DNA from: UBA4615 sp046046245
GTDB lineage: Bacteria; Pseudomonadota; Gammaproteobacteria; Burkholderiales; Burkholderiaceae_E
DNA: 64,000 nucleotides
Direction of reading: 5' to 3'
Assembly: GCA_046046245.1 (NCBI GenBank)
Contig: JBJOKE010000003.1
Location: 310,001-374,000, forward strand
Within the stretch, counting starts at the first letter, position 1. Every line of letters starts with the position of its first letter. The translations under genes and the position numbers were made by a program. This document shows positions 17,865 to 27,184 of the stretch, one piece after another. The notes beneath the pieces were generated by a model. The model did not search any database. It was not told the origin of the DNA and worked only from the letters and a program-made list of their open reading frames with translations.

Positions 17865-18323
17865 GTGACCGCCGCGGGACCGTCCGGCGCTTCCCCGGGT
17901 TCGGCCCGCCCCGATCCTCGACCGGGTGCGGGCGTGCCGGCGCGTCCGGGTTCCGCCCAGGGACCGAAGCGCCCGGCCCGGCTGGTCGGTGCCCATTTCA
18001 CGGTCGGCGCGCGCCGCGCGACCGATGCAACGAGTCCCCGACTGATGATGGCCGTCCCCAAGAAGCAGGTGCCCTCGTCGCCGGTCCGCAACCTGATCCG
18101 GCGGGTGATCCGCGAGTCGCATCGCGCCGAGCTCGCGCGGCGGCCCGCGCTCGCCCACCTGTCGGTCCGGGTGCAGCTGACCTCGATCCCGACCGATCCG
18201 TCCGCGCCCGCCGCGGGTCCGGACGGTCGCGGGCTGCGTCCCTTCGCCCGCCGACCGACCGATCGCGCGCTCAAGCGCGCGGTGCGCGTCGAGGTCGACG
18301 GCCTGCTCGCGCGGGTCGCGTGA
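17865..18323 (+). CDS. rnpA: Ribonuclease P protein component
   Basis: About 152-residue basic protein that assists the RNA subunit in 5' processing of tRNA precursors. The signature RNR-type motif is present as RNLIRRVIRESHR (about residues 75-87). The N-terminal 40 residues from the GTG start at 17865 are unusually Pro/Gly/Arg-rich; in the family the core normally begins close to the F-V-R-ar strand (here AHFTVGARRA), so the true start could be further in, though no better start codon with a ribosome site is seen. A low-complexity insert also lies after the RNR motif. Position after rpmH confirms identity. Confidence 0.9.
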   Translation: MTAAGPSGASPGSARPDPRPGAGVPARPGSAQGPKRPARLVGAHFTVGARRATDATSPRLMMAVPKKQVPSSPVRNLIRRVIRESHRAELARRPALAHLSVRVQLTSIPTDPSAPAAGPDGRGLRPFARRPTDRALKRAVRVEVDGLLARVA

Positions 18324-18730
18324 GCCGGCACGCGTCCGGGATGGCCGACCGACCCGAGCCCGCCATGCGGTCGTGGCCGGCACGGCTGGCCGCGCTGCCG
18401 ATCCTCGCCTGGCGCTACGGCGTCAGCCCGGTGATGCCGCCGGCCTGCCGCTACTGGCCGAGCTGCTCGGAGTACGGCCTGGAGGCCGTCCGCCGCCACG
18501 GCGCCGCACGCGGCCTCTGGCTGGCGGGTGCGCGCATCGCACGCTGCCATCCGTGGTCCGGCGGCGGCATCGACCCGGTCCCCGACACCGTCGACGGCCC
18601 CGGCGCCTACCTCGGACGACTGCTCCGCCGTCGGGAACCGGCCGCCGCCCCGACCGAGATCCACGACGCCTCCCGCGACCCGACGCGCCCGCCGCGCGAC
18701 GGTCGCCTCCCCTCGCCTCACCGCTCCTAG
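18320..18730 (+). CDS. yidD: Membrane protein insertion efficiency factor YidD
   Basis: Small amphipathic inner-membrane-associated protein that aids YidC-dependent insertion. The diagnostic motif block CRYWPSCSEYG followed by HGAARG-WL--RI-RCHPW--GG-DPVP is complete. The start is uncertain: GTG 18320 overlaps the rnpA stop (GTGA) and gives 136 residues; ATGs at 18341 and 18365 are alternatives, and 18365 best fits the usual length of the N-terminal helix. The C-terminal 35 residues beyond DPVP form an Arg/Pro-rich extension. Confidence 0.93.
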   Translation: MSRHASGMADRPEPAMRSWPARLAALPILAWRYGVSPVMPPACRYWPSCSEYGLEAVRRHGAARGLWLAGARIARCHPWSGGGIDPVPDTVDGPGAYLGRLLRRREPAAAPTEIHDASRDPTRPPRDGRLPSPHRS

Positions 18731-18744
18731 AGCCCGCGCCCGCC

Positions 18745-20457
18745 ATGCAGACCCAACGCACCATCCTCTGGGTGATCTTCACGATGTCGCTGCTGTTCCT
18801 GTGGGATGCCTGGCAGGCCCACAACGGCAAGCCGTCGATGTTCCACGGATCGCCGAAGCCCGCGCAGACGACGCCCGCCGCGCCCGGTGCCGCCCCGGCG
18901 AAGGCCGACGGCTCGGTGCCGGCCGCCGGGGCGCCCGCAGGGGTGCCGGTTGCGCCGACGGCCACCGTGCCGGGTGCGGCGGCGCCTTCCGCGGCCGCGG
19001 GCCAGCCGCCGATCCGCCTAAGGACCGACGTGCTCGCGATCGACGTCGATCCCGTGGGCGGCGAGGTCCAGCGCGCCGAGCTGCTGAAGTTCAACGACCC
19101 GGACGCGGGCAGCGCGAACCTGGTGCTGTTCGACGAGCGCAACGGCCATACCTACGTCGCGCAGACCGGCCTGGCGAGTCCCTCGCTGCCGAACCACCGC
19201 ACTCCCTTCGTCGTCGAGGACGGCCCGCGCGAGCTCGCCGCCGGCCAGGACGCGCTCGTGCTGAAGATGTCCGCCGAGCAGGGCGGCGCGAAGCTGGTCC
19301 GCACCTACACGCTCAAGCGCGGCTCCTACGCGATCGACGTGAAGACCGAGGTGACCAACCTCGGCGAGCTCGCGATCCGGCCGGTGCTGTACATGCAGAT
19401 CAGCCGCGACAAGGTCGCGCCGCAGAACGTCGCCGGCATCGCGTCGCACTTCGTGCCGATCGGCAGCTTCGGTCCGGTGTTCTACACCGACGAGATCAAG
19501 TTCAGGAAGGTCGACTTCTCGGCGCTGGACAAGAAGCCGACCGAGGAGATCGCCAAGGACGTGAAGGACGGCTGGGCCGGCGTGATGCAGCACTACTTCG
19601 TGTCGGCCTGGGTGCCGCAGAAGGACGCGCCGCGCACGCTCGAGGCCTCGAAGATCGATGCCGAGCTGTACGTCGCGCGGATCCGCCAGACGCTGCCCGA
19701 GATCGCGCCGAAGGCCACCGTCGCCACCAACGCGGTGCTCTACGTCGGCCCGCAGGACCAGCGCGTGCTGGCCGAGATCGCGCCGGGCCTCGACCTGGTG
19801 GTCGACTACGGCTGGCTCACCGTCATCGCCAAGCCGATCTTCGAGCTGCTGCAGTTCCTCTACGGCATCGTGAAGAACTGGGGCTGGGCGATCGTGCTGC
19901 TCACGCTGATCATCAAGTTCGCCTTCTTCCCGCTGCAGGCCGCGAGCTACCGGTCGATGGCGAAGATGAAGAAGGTCGGCCCGAAGCTGCAGCAGCTCAA
20001 GGAGCGCTACGGCGACGACCGGGTCAAGATGAACCAGGCGATGATGGAGCTGTACAAGACCGAGAAGATCAACCCGCTCGGCGGCTGCCTGCCGATCGTC
20101 GTGCAGATCCCGGTCTTCATCGCGCTCTACTACGTGCTGTTCGCGTCGGTGGAGCTGCGCGGCGCGCCGTGGCTGGGCTGGATCAAGGACCTCGCGTCCC
20201 CCGATCCCTTCTACATCCTGCCGCTGCTGATGGCGATCTCGATGTTCTTCCAGACCAAGCTGAACCCGACGCCGCCCGACCCGCTGCAGGCCAAGATGAT
20301 GATGTGGATGCCGCTGATCTTCTCGGTGATGTTCTTCTTCTTCCCGGCCGGACTGGTGCTGTACTGGCTGGTGAACAACCTGTTCTCCATCGCCCAGCAG
20401 TGGGTGATCACCCGCAGGATCGAGGGCAAGCCGGTCTTCGGGCGCGCCCCGGCCTGA
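18745..20457 (+). CDS. yidC: Membrane protein insertase YidC
   Basis: 570-residue insertase that places proteins in the inner membrane, alone or with SecYEG. One N-terminal helix (MQTQRTILWVIFTMSLLFLWDAW) is followed by a Pro/Ala-rich linker and a large periplasmic beta domain (about residues 90-350). The conserved five-helix core has GWLTVIAKP, SYRSMAKMKK, KLQQLKERYGDDR, INPLGGCLPI-VQIPVFIALY and the final helix GLVLYWLVNN. Length and domain order are those of Gram-negative YidC. Cotranscribed with rpmH-rnpA-yidD. Confidence 0.97.
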   Translation: MQTQRTILWVIFTMSLLFLWDAWQAHNGKPSMFHGSPKPAQTTPAAPGAAPAKADGSVPAAGAPAGVPVAPTATVPGAAAPSAAAGQPPIRLRTDVLAIDVDPVGGEVQRAELLKFNDPDAGSANLVLFDERNGHTYVAQTGLASPSLPNHRTPFVVEDGPRELAAGQDALVLKMSAEQGGAKLVRTYTLKRGSYAIDVKTEVTNLGELAIRPVLYMQISRDKVAPQNVAGIASHFVPIGSFGPVFYTDEIKFRKVDFSALDKKPTEEIAKDVKDGWAGVMQHYFVSAWVPQKDAPRTLEASKIDAELYVARIRQTLPEIAPKATVATNAVLYVGPQDQRVLAEIAPGLDLVVDYGWLTVIAKPIFELLQFLYGIVKNWGWAIVLLTLIIKFAFFPLQAASYRSMAKMKKVGPKLQQLKERYGDDRVKMNQAMMELYKTEKINPLGGCLPIVVQIPVFIALYYVLFASVELRGAPWLGWIKDLASPDPFYILPLLMAISMFFQTKLNPTPPDPLQAKMMMWMPLIFSVMFFFFPAGLVLYWLVNNLFSIAQQWVITRRIEGKPVFGRAPA

Positions 20458-20482
20458 GCGCCTCGGTGCGGAGGGGCGGGTC

Positions 20483-21385
20483 GTGAACTTCCAGCAGCTG
20501 CGTTCGCTGCGCGAGACCGTTCGGCGCGGCCTGAACCTGACCGCCGCGGCCGAGGTGCTCCACACCTCGCAGCCGGCGCTGTCCAAGCAGATCCGCGAGC
20601 TCGAGGACGAGCTCGGCGTGCAGATCTTCGTGCGCCACGGCAAGCGCTACACGCAGCTGACCGAGGCCGGCGAGAAGATCCTCGCGGCCGCCGAGCGCGT
20701 GCTCGACGAGGCCGCCGCGCTGCGCAAGGTGGGCGAGCAGTACGCGGCCGGGCACGGCGGCACGCTGTCGGTGGCCGCCACGCACACCCAGGCCCGCTAC
20801 GCGCTGCCCGCCGTGCTCGCGCGCTTCCGCGACGAGTTCCCGGCGATGCAGTTCAAGCTGCTGCAGGGCAATCCCGAGCAGGTCGCCCAGTACGTGGTGC
20901 ACGGCGATGCGACCTTCGGCCTCGCGACCGAGACCCTCGACGACCACCCGTCGCTCGACACGCGGCCGGCCTACTCGTGGCACCACTGCCTGATCGTGCC
21001 CGCGGGCCATCCGCTCGCCGACACCGCCGGCCCGGTGTCGATGAAGCGGCTCGCCGCCGAGCCGCTGATCACCTACACCCCGCAGTTCACCGGCCGCCGA
21101 GGCATCGACCAGGCCTTCGCGCGGGCGGGGCTGCATCCGAACGTGGTGCTCGAGGCGATCGACTCGGACGTCATCAAGGCCTACGTCGAGCTGGGTTTCG
21201 GCGTCGGCGTGATCGCCGGCATCGCGGTCGACCCCGAGCGCGACCGCGGGTTGGTCAAGCTGCCGCTGCCCGAGGAGTTCCCCGCGCACACCACGCGGAT
21301 CGCGTCGCGCATCGGCATGCCGCTGCTGCCCTTCGAGCGGCGCTTCGTGCAGATGATGCGGGAGTTCGTGCCGCCGGGGGCCTGA
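20483..21385 (+). CDS. CysB-like LysR-family transcriptional regulator
   Basis: 300-residue regulator. The N-terminal winged helix has the CysB/Cbl pattern MNFQQLR-LRE--RR--NLT-AAE-LHTSQPALSKQI-ELE-ELG--IF-R-GKR, and the effector domain keeps TTHTQARY-like TATHTQARYALP and the motif GRRGIDQAF. CysB-type proteins control sulphate uptake and cysteine synthesis in response to acetylserine; that role is likely but no cys gene is in the window. Start is GTG 20483 with GGAGGGG about 8 bases upstream. It sits between yidC and a convergent lipoprotein gene. Confidence 0.88.
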   Translation: MNFQQLRSLRETVRRGLNLTAAAEVLHTSQPALSKQIRELEDELGVQIFVRHGKRYTQLTEAGEKILAAAERVLDEAAALRKVGEQYAAGHGGTLSVAATHTQARYALPAVLARFRDEFPAMQFKLLQGNPEQVAQYVVHGDATFGLATETLDDHPSLDTRPAYSWHHCLIVPAGHPLADTAGPVSMKRLAAEPLITYTPQFTGRRGIDQAFARAGLHPNVVLEAIDSDVIKAYVELGFGVGVIAGIAVDPERDRGLVKLPLPEEFPAHTTRIASRIGMPLLPFERRFVQMMREFVPPGA

Positions 21386-21403
21386 GGCCGTCCGCGCGCG
21401 GGC

Positions 21404-22876
21404 TCAGAACCGCCCGCCGACCGGCGTCGGCAGCAGCCGGCCCCGGCGGATCCACAGATAGCCGCGCTCGCCCGCGTCGGGCGTGAGGAAGCCGACCTCG
21501 CCACCCGCACGGAACGGGAAGAGACGGTCGCTGCGCGCGAATCCGGCGATCAGGTCGCCTGCCCAGACGAAGCGCCCGGCGCAATCGTTGACCCACAGGC
21601 CCGCGCGGCGCGAGGTGACCAGGTCGACGCAACCGTCGTCGTTGACGTCGACGAAGACGAGGTTGAACGGCCCGCCGAACGGGTAGGCGCCGGTACCGGT
21701 CGGATCGAAGGTCGGATGACCGACGAAGGCGGTGTCGGTCACGTCGACGAAGCGCGCCTCGGTGCGGTCGTATCGCAGCATCTGAAGGCCCCCGCCGATC
21801 GCCGGCCGGCCCCGCACGTTCGCCTGGTAGTACGACACCACGAGGTGGAGATCGCCGTTCCACGGGCGTGCGGCGCGGATCGTCTGCACGGTGGTGTTGC
21901 GCACGCCGTCGACGTCGAAGCGCGTGGGCGGCAGCGCGAGCGTGCGGCCCGACGCGAAGCCGTCGCCGTCGCCGAACAGCACGATCGAGCCGCGGTAGTT
22001 CGGATAGGTCACGCGGTTCGCCTCGTCGGCGGTGCCGAGCACCAGATCGTCGTGACCGTCGCCGTCGACGTCAACCGCGGCCACACCGATGTAGCCCTGC
22101 TGGTCGCAGGTGCTGCCCGGCGACTGCCGCAGGAACGCCGGCAGGCGGGCGTCGTCCCGGACCCAGCTGCCGTCGGGCTCGCGCACCAGCAGGTAGGGCT
22201 GGTGGCGGTTCCAGCCGCACAGCTGCGAGGACACGTAGACGAAGGCCCGGGTACCCATCCGACCGGCGACGACCGCCTCGGTCGGGAAGGGCGCGGCCGG
22301 CAGCGGCCGACGCGTCCAGCCCGACGGGCCCGACTCGAGCACGACCGCCTGACCGCCCGGTGTCTCGGGCGTGTCGGGCCCGAAGGCGCCGATCACCCAG
22401 TCGTCGAAGCCGTCGCCGTTGAGGTCGGCGCGGGCGATCTCCTGCGGCTGGTTCGAGACGGTCATCGCCGGATCGAGCCGCGGGTCGCCGACGGTGAAGC
22501 CGTCTGTACCGATCCGCAGCACGCGGGCGGCCGAATCGCGGAAATCCTGCAACCCGAAGCTCGGCGGCGCCGGGTCCGTCGTCTCGCCGCCGACCAGCAT
22601 CAGCCAGGTGGCGCCGTAGGCCTCGACGAACTCGCTGTGGTTGGTGTTGAACACCGAGCCCGGGCTCCAGGGCGCGAACGTGGGCGCGAGCTTCTCGACG
22701 CGGAAGTACGGCGCCTCGGCCGCGGCGGGTGCCGCGGGTGCCGCGGGTGCGGCGAGGGCCGCATCGGGAGACGTCGATCCGGTCGGGGCTGCCGGGCCCG
22801 GACCGCCCGAGCCGCCACCGCATGCGGCGAGGGCGAGCGTGAGGACGAGCGCGGGAGACCGGAAGGCTGCGGGCAT
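21404..22876 (-). CDS. FG-GAP/VCBS-repeat lipoprotein
   Basis: 490-residue exported protein. A signal peptide ends in the lipobox LAAC with Cys19, followed by a Gly/Ala/Pro-rich tether. The body carries repeated calcium-binding-type FG-GAP/VCBS loops: ADLNGDGFDDWVIG, VDVDGDGHDDLVLG and VDVNDDGCVDLVTS, spaced about 100-140 residues apart as in a beta-propeller. Such proteins are surface or periplasmic binding scaffolds; no enzymatic domain is visible. Start at 22876 is set by the signal peptide. Divergent from mnmE. A second lipoprotein of this type lies at 39996-41300. Confidence 0.85.
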   Translation of the reverse strand: MPAAFRSPALVLTLALAACGGGSGGPGPAAPTGSTSPDAALAAPAAPAAPAAAEAPYFRVEKLAPTFAPWSPGSVFNTNHSEFVEAYGATWLMLVGGETTDPAPPSFGLQDFRDSAARVLRIGTDGFTVGDPRLDPAMTVSNQPQEIARADLNGDGFDDWVIGAFGPDTPETPGGQAVVLESGPSGWTRRPLPAAPFPTEAVVAGRMGTRAFVYVSSQLCGWNRHQPYLLVREPDGSWVRDDARLPAFLRQSPGSTCDQQGYIGVAAVDVDGDGHDDLVLGTADEANRVTYPNYRGSIVLFGDGDGFASGRTLALPPTRFDVDGVRNTTVQTIRAARPWNGDLHLVVSYYQANVRGRPAIGGGLQMLRYDRTEARFVDVTDTAFVGHPTFDPTGTGAYPFGGPFNLVFVDVNDDGCVDLVTSRRAGLWVNDCAGRFVWAGDLIAGFARSDRLFPFRAGGEVGFLTPDAGERGYLWIRRGRLLPTPVGGRF

Positions 22877-23047
22877 GGTGCGGACGAGCGGTGACGTGTG
22901 ATGGCCGCGAGCGTCGCGAGCGTGGCCCGACCCTCGCAAGCCGAGGCACGACGGACGTTCCGCCGCGGACGTCGGGCGGTCGATGCCGGACGAGACCGCG
23001 CGGCGGGTGTGCTAGGGTCGGCGCCCATCGACCCGAGCCCTGCGTGG

Positions 23048-24436
23048 ATGTCCGCCGACACCGACCCCATTGCCGCCATCGCCACCGCCCCGGGCCGCGG
23101 CGGCATCGGCGTGGTCCGCGTGTCGGGGCGCGACCTCGCGCCGGTGATCGACGCGGTCTGCGGCCGCGCGCTCGCGCCGCGCGTGGCCACGCTGCTGCCG
23201 TTCCGCGCGGCCGACGGCGACGCGATCGACACCGGCCTCGCGCTGCACTTTCCCGCGCCGCATTCCTACACCGGCGAGGACGTGCTCGAGCTGCAGGGTC
23301 ATGGCGGGCCGGTGGTGATGCAGCTGCTGCTCGGGCGCGTGCTCGACGCGGGCCGCGCCATCGGGCTGCGCGTGGCCGAGCCCGGCGAGTTCACGCGCCG
23401 CGCGTTCCTCAACGACAAGCTCGACCTCGCGCAGGCCGAGGCCGTGGCCGACCTGATCGACGCGAGCACCGCGCAGGCTGCGCGCGGCGCGAGCCGGTCG
23501 CTGTCGGGTGCGTTCTCGAAGGCCGTCCACGAGGTGGTCGACGCGGTGATCACGCTGCGCATGCTGGTGGAGGCGACCCTCGACTTCCCCGAGGAGGAGA
23601 TCGACTTCCTCGAGCGCTCCGACGCACGCGGCCGGCTCGCGGCGATCCGCACGTCGCTGGATGCGCTGCTCGCCGACGCGAAGCAGGGCGCGCTGCTGCG
23701 CGAGGGGCTGCACGTGGTGCTGGCCGGCGCGCCGAACGTCGGCAAGTCGAGCCTGCTGAACGCGCTGGCCGGCGCCGAGGTGGCGATCGTCACGCCGGTG
23801 GCGGGTACCACGCGCGACCGCATCGCGCAGTCGATCCAGATCGACGGCGTGCCGCTGGTGGTGGTGGACACCGCGGGGCTGCGCGAGACCGGCGACGAGG
23901 TGGAGCGGATCGGCATCGAGCGGACCTGGCAGGAGGTGGCTCGGGCGGACGTGATCCTGCATCTGGGGGTGGCGAGTGCGTCGGCCGGTACGCAGGCGGA
24001 CGCGCGCGCGGCGCTCGAGGCCGAGCTCGACGCGGGCATCGCCGAACGGCTACCGCGCGACAAGCCGATCCTGCGGGTGTGGAACAAGATCGACCTCGCG
24101 GGGCTCGAGCCGCATGCGACGGACGACGCGGTGTGGCTGTCGGCGAAGGACCGCCGCGGCATCGACCTGCTGCGCGCGGCGCTGCTGCGGCTGGCGGGCT
24201 GGCACGGCGCGGGCGAAGGCACGTTCATCGCGCGCGAACGGCACCTGCAGGCGCTGCGCGACGCAAGCGAGCACCTCGCCGTCGCGCACGGTCACGCGCA
24301 GCGCAACGACGAGGTGCTCGATCTCTTCGCGGAGGAGCTGCGGCTGGCGCAGGACCGGCTGTCGTCGATCACCGGGGAGTTCGGGGCGGATGATCTGCTG
24401 GGGGTGATCTTCTCGACGTTCTGCATCGGGAAGTAG
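23048..24436 (+). CDS. mnmE: tRNA modification GTPase MnmE (TrmE)
   Basis: 462-residue GTPase that with MnmG adds the (carboxymethyl)aminomethyl group to wobble uridine-34 of certain tRNAs. N-terminal folate-binding domain has DPIAAIATAPGRGGIGVVRVSG; the G domain starts near residue 226 with GAPNVGKSS, then PVAGTTRD, DTAGLRE and NKID. The C-terminal catalytic Cys is in the final FCIGK. The last 19 bases of this gene are duplicated at 34831-34849 and form the left boundary of a genomic island, so the final codons here may be supplied by the island. Protein is intact. Confidence 0.97.
   Translation: MSADTDPIAAIATAPGRGGIGVVRVSGRDLAPVIDAVCGRALAPRVATLLPFRAADGDAIDTGLALHFPAPHSYTGEDVLELQGHGGPVVMQLLLGRVLDAGRAIGLRVAEPGEFTRRAFLNDKLDLAQAEAVADLIDASTAQAARGASRSLSGAFSKAVHEVVDAVITLRMLVEATLDFPEEEIDFLERSDARGRLAAIRTSLDALLADAKQGALLREGLHVVLAGAPNVGKSSLLNALAGAEVAIVTPVAGTTRDRIAQSIQIDGVPLVVVDTAGLRETGDEVERIGIERTWQEVARADVILHLGVASASAGTQADARAALEAELDAGIAERLPRDKPILRVWNKIDLAGLEPHATDDAVWLSAKDRRGIDLLRAALLRLAGWHGAGEGTFIARERHLQALRDASEHLAVAHGHAQRNDEVLDLFAEELRLAQDRLSSITGEFGADDLLGVIFSTFCIGK
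24418..24436. repeat. attL-like copy of 19-bp direct repeat (3' end of mnmE)
   Basis: GTTCTGCATCGGGAAGTAG, encoding the final F-C-I-G-K-stop of MnmE. It recurs exactly at 34831-34849. The same gene end is the known attachment site of Salmonella genomic island 1 and relatives, whose 18-bp repeats encode the same five residues. Flanking bases differ outside the 19 bp. Confidence 0.8.
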
Positions 24437-24446
24437 GGCGACGGCG

Positions 24447-24462
24447 CGTTTCCGCGGAAACG
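24447..24462. promoter_or_regulatory. 16-bp perfect palindrome 10 bases after mnmE
   Basis: CGTTTCCGCGGAAACG, the same core as the palindrome at 11635-11652. It sits at the extreme left end of the island. Possible terminator hairpin for mnmE or a protein-binding site; no T-tract follows. Confidence 0.5.
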
Positions 24463-24644
24463 TTCGGAAGGCAGGTCGGCCCGCACGTTGTCCGAATTGC
24501 TCCGGGGAGTCGTTCACCGGTGCTGCGCGGAAAGCCGGTGAAGCATCATTCATGCGGGTTGGCGACAGACGCGAATGGTTGGCCCAAAATGCGGGCTGCG
24601 CCTCGAGGCAACCCGCATACGCTGCCCCGATCTGAAGGGTGGCG

Positions 24645-27146
24645 ATGGCTCTTCCCGACCCCATGAACAAGAGCGCGCTCTCGGAAAGCGATATCTGCGA
24701 TAAGTTCATCCGCCCCGCCATGGAGGGCTCGGGGTGGCATGGCGTGGAGCAGATCTATCGCGAGTATCCACTTAGGGCGGGGCGAGTGGTGGTGCGGGGA
24801 CGCACCGCCCGGCGTGACTCTGCCACCGTGCTGCGCGCCGACTACGCCCTCTTCTACAAGACGAACATTCCGGTGGCCGTGGTCGAGGCCAAGGACAACA
24901 AGCACGCCATCGGTGCCGGCATGCCCCAGGCCATCCGTTATGGCCAGTTGCTGGATGTGCCGTTCTGCTTCTCAAGCAACGGCGATGGCTTCGTGTTTCG
25001 CGATGCCACGCTGGCTGACGGCGTGCTCGAACGCACGCTCACGCTCGATGAATTCCCGTCGCCTGCGGACCTGTGGGCGCGCTACTGCGCCTGGAAGGGC
25101 TGGACACCCGAAGTCCAGCAGGTGACGGAGTTCGACTACGCCCCGAGCAAGACCCCCCGGTATTACCAGCTACAGGCCATCAACCGCACCGTGGAGGCCA
25201 TCGCGCGTGGACGCAAGCGCGTACTGCTGGTGATGGCCACCGGCACCGGCAAGACCTACACGGCCTTTCAGATCATCTGGCGCCTGTGGAAGAGCGGCGC
25301 GCGCAAGCGCATCCTGTTTCTGGCCGATCGGAACATCCTGATCGACCAGACCATGGTCAACGACTTCCGCCCCTTCAAGGGCGCGATGGCCAAGCTCAGC
25401 CCGAATGCCAAGGGCGTGGAGCGGGTGGACGCGCAGGGCAGGCTCACAGTGGAAGAGCTCGACCTCGCCGTGAGCCCCACCACCAAGCAGGTCAACAAGA
25501 GCTACGAGATCTACCTCTCGCTGTACCAGGCGGTGTCGGGCGCCGAGGAGTCGCGCAACATCTACAAGCAGTTCTCGCCGGACTTCTTCGACCTCATCGT
25601 GGTGGACGAGTGCCACCGCGGCAGCGCGGCTGAAGACTCGGCCTGGCGCGAGATCCTGAGCTATTTCAGCAACGCCACCCAGATCGGCCTGACCGCCACG
25701 CCGAAGGAGACCGAGGAGGTCTCCAACATCCATTACTTCGGCGAGCCGGTCTACACCTACAGCCTGCGGCAAGGCATCGAGGATGGCTACCTCGCGCCGT
25801 ACAAGGTAATTCGCGTCGATCTGGACAAGGACACCTTCGGCTGGCGGCCCACTGATGGCATGACCGACAAGCTCGGCCATGTGATCGAAGACCGTGTCTA
25901 CACCGGGCGCGACATGAATCGCCGGCTGGTGCTGGAGCGGCGCGACGAGGTGGTGGCGGCCAAGATCACCCAGTACCTCAAGGCGACCAACCGCTACGAC
26001 AAGACCATCGTCTTCTGCGAAGACATCGACCACGCGGCCCGCATGCGGCAGGCGCTGAGCAACGCCAACGCCGACATCTGCCAGACCCACCCGAACTATG
26101 TGGTGCAGATCACGGGCGACAACGCCGAGGGCAAGGCGCAGCTCGATAACTTCATTGACCCCGAGAAGCCGTTGCCGGTGATCGCGACCACCTCCAAGCT
26201 GATGAGCACGGGGGTGGACGCGCAGACATGCAAGCTGATCGTGCTCGATCAGAACATCAAGTCGATGACGCTCTTCAAGCAGATCATCGGCCGCGGCACC
26301 CGGCTGCGCGAAGACCTGGGCAAGAGCTGGTTCACGATCCTGGACTTCAAGCGCGCCACCGAACTCTTTGCCGACAAGGACTTCGACGGCGACCCGGTGC
26401 AGATCTACGAGCCGAAGGGCGATGACCCCATCGACCCACCGGACCCGGACGGTGACACTGAGGGCGATGGCGGCGGAGCTGAGGCCGGTGAGTTGCCACC
26501 TGGCACGCCCGCCGCGCCGCCTCCTCTGGGCCCTTTCAAGGGCGGACCGGCCAATGACCAGCCCCGCAAGTACCTTCTGGGCGGCTCGGTGAGCGTGACC
26601 GTGGCCCGCGAGCGGGTGCAGTACCTGAACGCCGAGGGCAAGCTCGTCACCGAGAGCCTGCGCGACTACACGCGCATCAATCTGAGCAAGGCCTATTCCT
26701 CGCTCGATCACTTCCTGCAAGCGTGGAACAGCGCCGAGCGCAAGGCGGTGCTGATCGAGGAGCTGGAGCGCCAGGGCGTGTTCCTGGATGCACTGGCCGA
26801 GGAGGTAGCGCAGGCCGGCATGAAAGACCTGGACCCCTTCGACCTGCTGCTGCATGTCGCCTATGACCTGCCGCCGCTCACGCGACGCGAGCGCGCGCAA
26901 CGGGTGAAGAAGCGCAACGCCTTCGGGCAGTACGGCCCGGTGGCCCGCAAGGTGCTGGACGCACTGCTCGACAAGTACGCCGACGAAGGCATAGCCACCA
27001 TCGAGAGCAACGAGGTGCTGAGAGTGCAGCCCCTGTCCGAGCTGGGCTCGCCTGTGGAGCTGGTGCGCAGCTTCGGTGGCCGGCCACAGTACCTGCAAGC
27101 CTTGCAGGCGCTTGAAAATGAGCTCTATGCGCCCGGCCTGAACTGA
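24645..27146 (+). CDS. hsdR: Type I restriction enzyme, R subunit (HsdR, EcoEI type)
   Basis: 833-residue restriction and translocase subunit. An N-terminal PD-(D/E)XK nuclease has the Asp in RADYALF and the E-x-K in VVEAKDNKHA (about residues 65-90). The SF2 motor has Walker A ATGTGKT near residue 200, DECH (motif II) near 320, TATPK (motif III) and QIIGRGTRLRED (motif VI). The C-terminal region after a Pro/Gly/Asp-rich linker resembles the EcoEI-type HsdR C-domain. Start is ATG 24645, preceded by GAAGGG; an in-frame GTG six bases earlier overlaps that site. First gene of the hsd operon. Confidence 0.95.
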   Translation: MALPDPMNKSALSESDICDKFIRPAMEGSGWHGVEQIYREYPLRAGRVVVRGRTARRDSATVLRADYALFYKTNIPVAVVEAKDNKHAIGAGMPQAIRYGQLLDVPFCFSSNGDGFVFRDATLADGVLERTLTLDEFPSPADLWARYCAWKGWTPEVQQVTEFDYAPSKTPRYYQLQAINRTVEAIARGRKRVLLVMATGTGKTYTAFQIIWRLWKSGARKRILFLADRNILIDQTMVNDFRPFKGAMAKLSPNAKGVERVDAQGRLTVEELDLAVSPTTKQVNKSYEIYLSLYQAVSGAEESRNIYKQFSPDFFDLIVVDECHRGSAAEDSAWREILSYFSNATQIGLTATPKETEEVSNIHYFGEPVYTYSLRQGIEDGYLAPYKVIRVDLDKDTFGWRPTDGMTDKLGHVIEDRVYTGRDMNRRLVLERRDEVVAAKITQYLKATNRYDKTIVFCEDIDHAARMRQALSNANADICQTHPNYVVQITGDNAEGKAQLDNFIDPEKPLPVIATTSKLMSTGVDAQTCKLIVLDQNIKSMTLFKQIIGRGTRLREDLGKSWFTILDFKRATELFADKDFDGDPVQIYEPKGDDPIDPPDPDGDTEGDGGGAEAGELPPGTPAAPPPLGPFKGGPANDQPRKYLLGGSVSVTVARERVQYLNAEGKLVTESLRDYTRINLSKAYSSLDHFLQAWNSAERKAVLIEELERQGVFLDALAEEVAQAGMKDLDPFDLLLHVAYDLPPLTRRERAQRVKKRNAFGQYGPVARKVLDALLDKYADEGIATIESNEVLRVQPLSELGSPVELVRSFGGRPQYLQALQALENELYAPGLN

Positions 27147-27184
27147 TGCGCTACTTGCCCCGCTTCCCCATTCGCTGAGACCGC

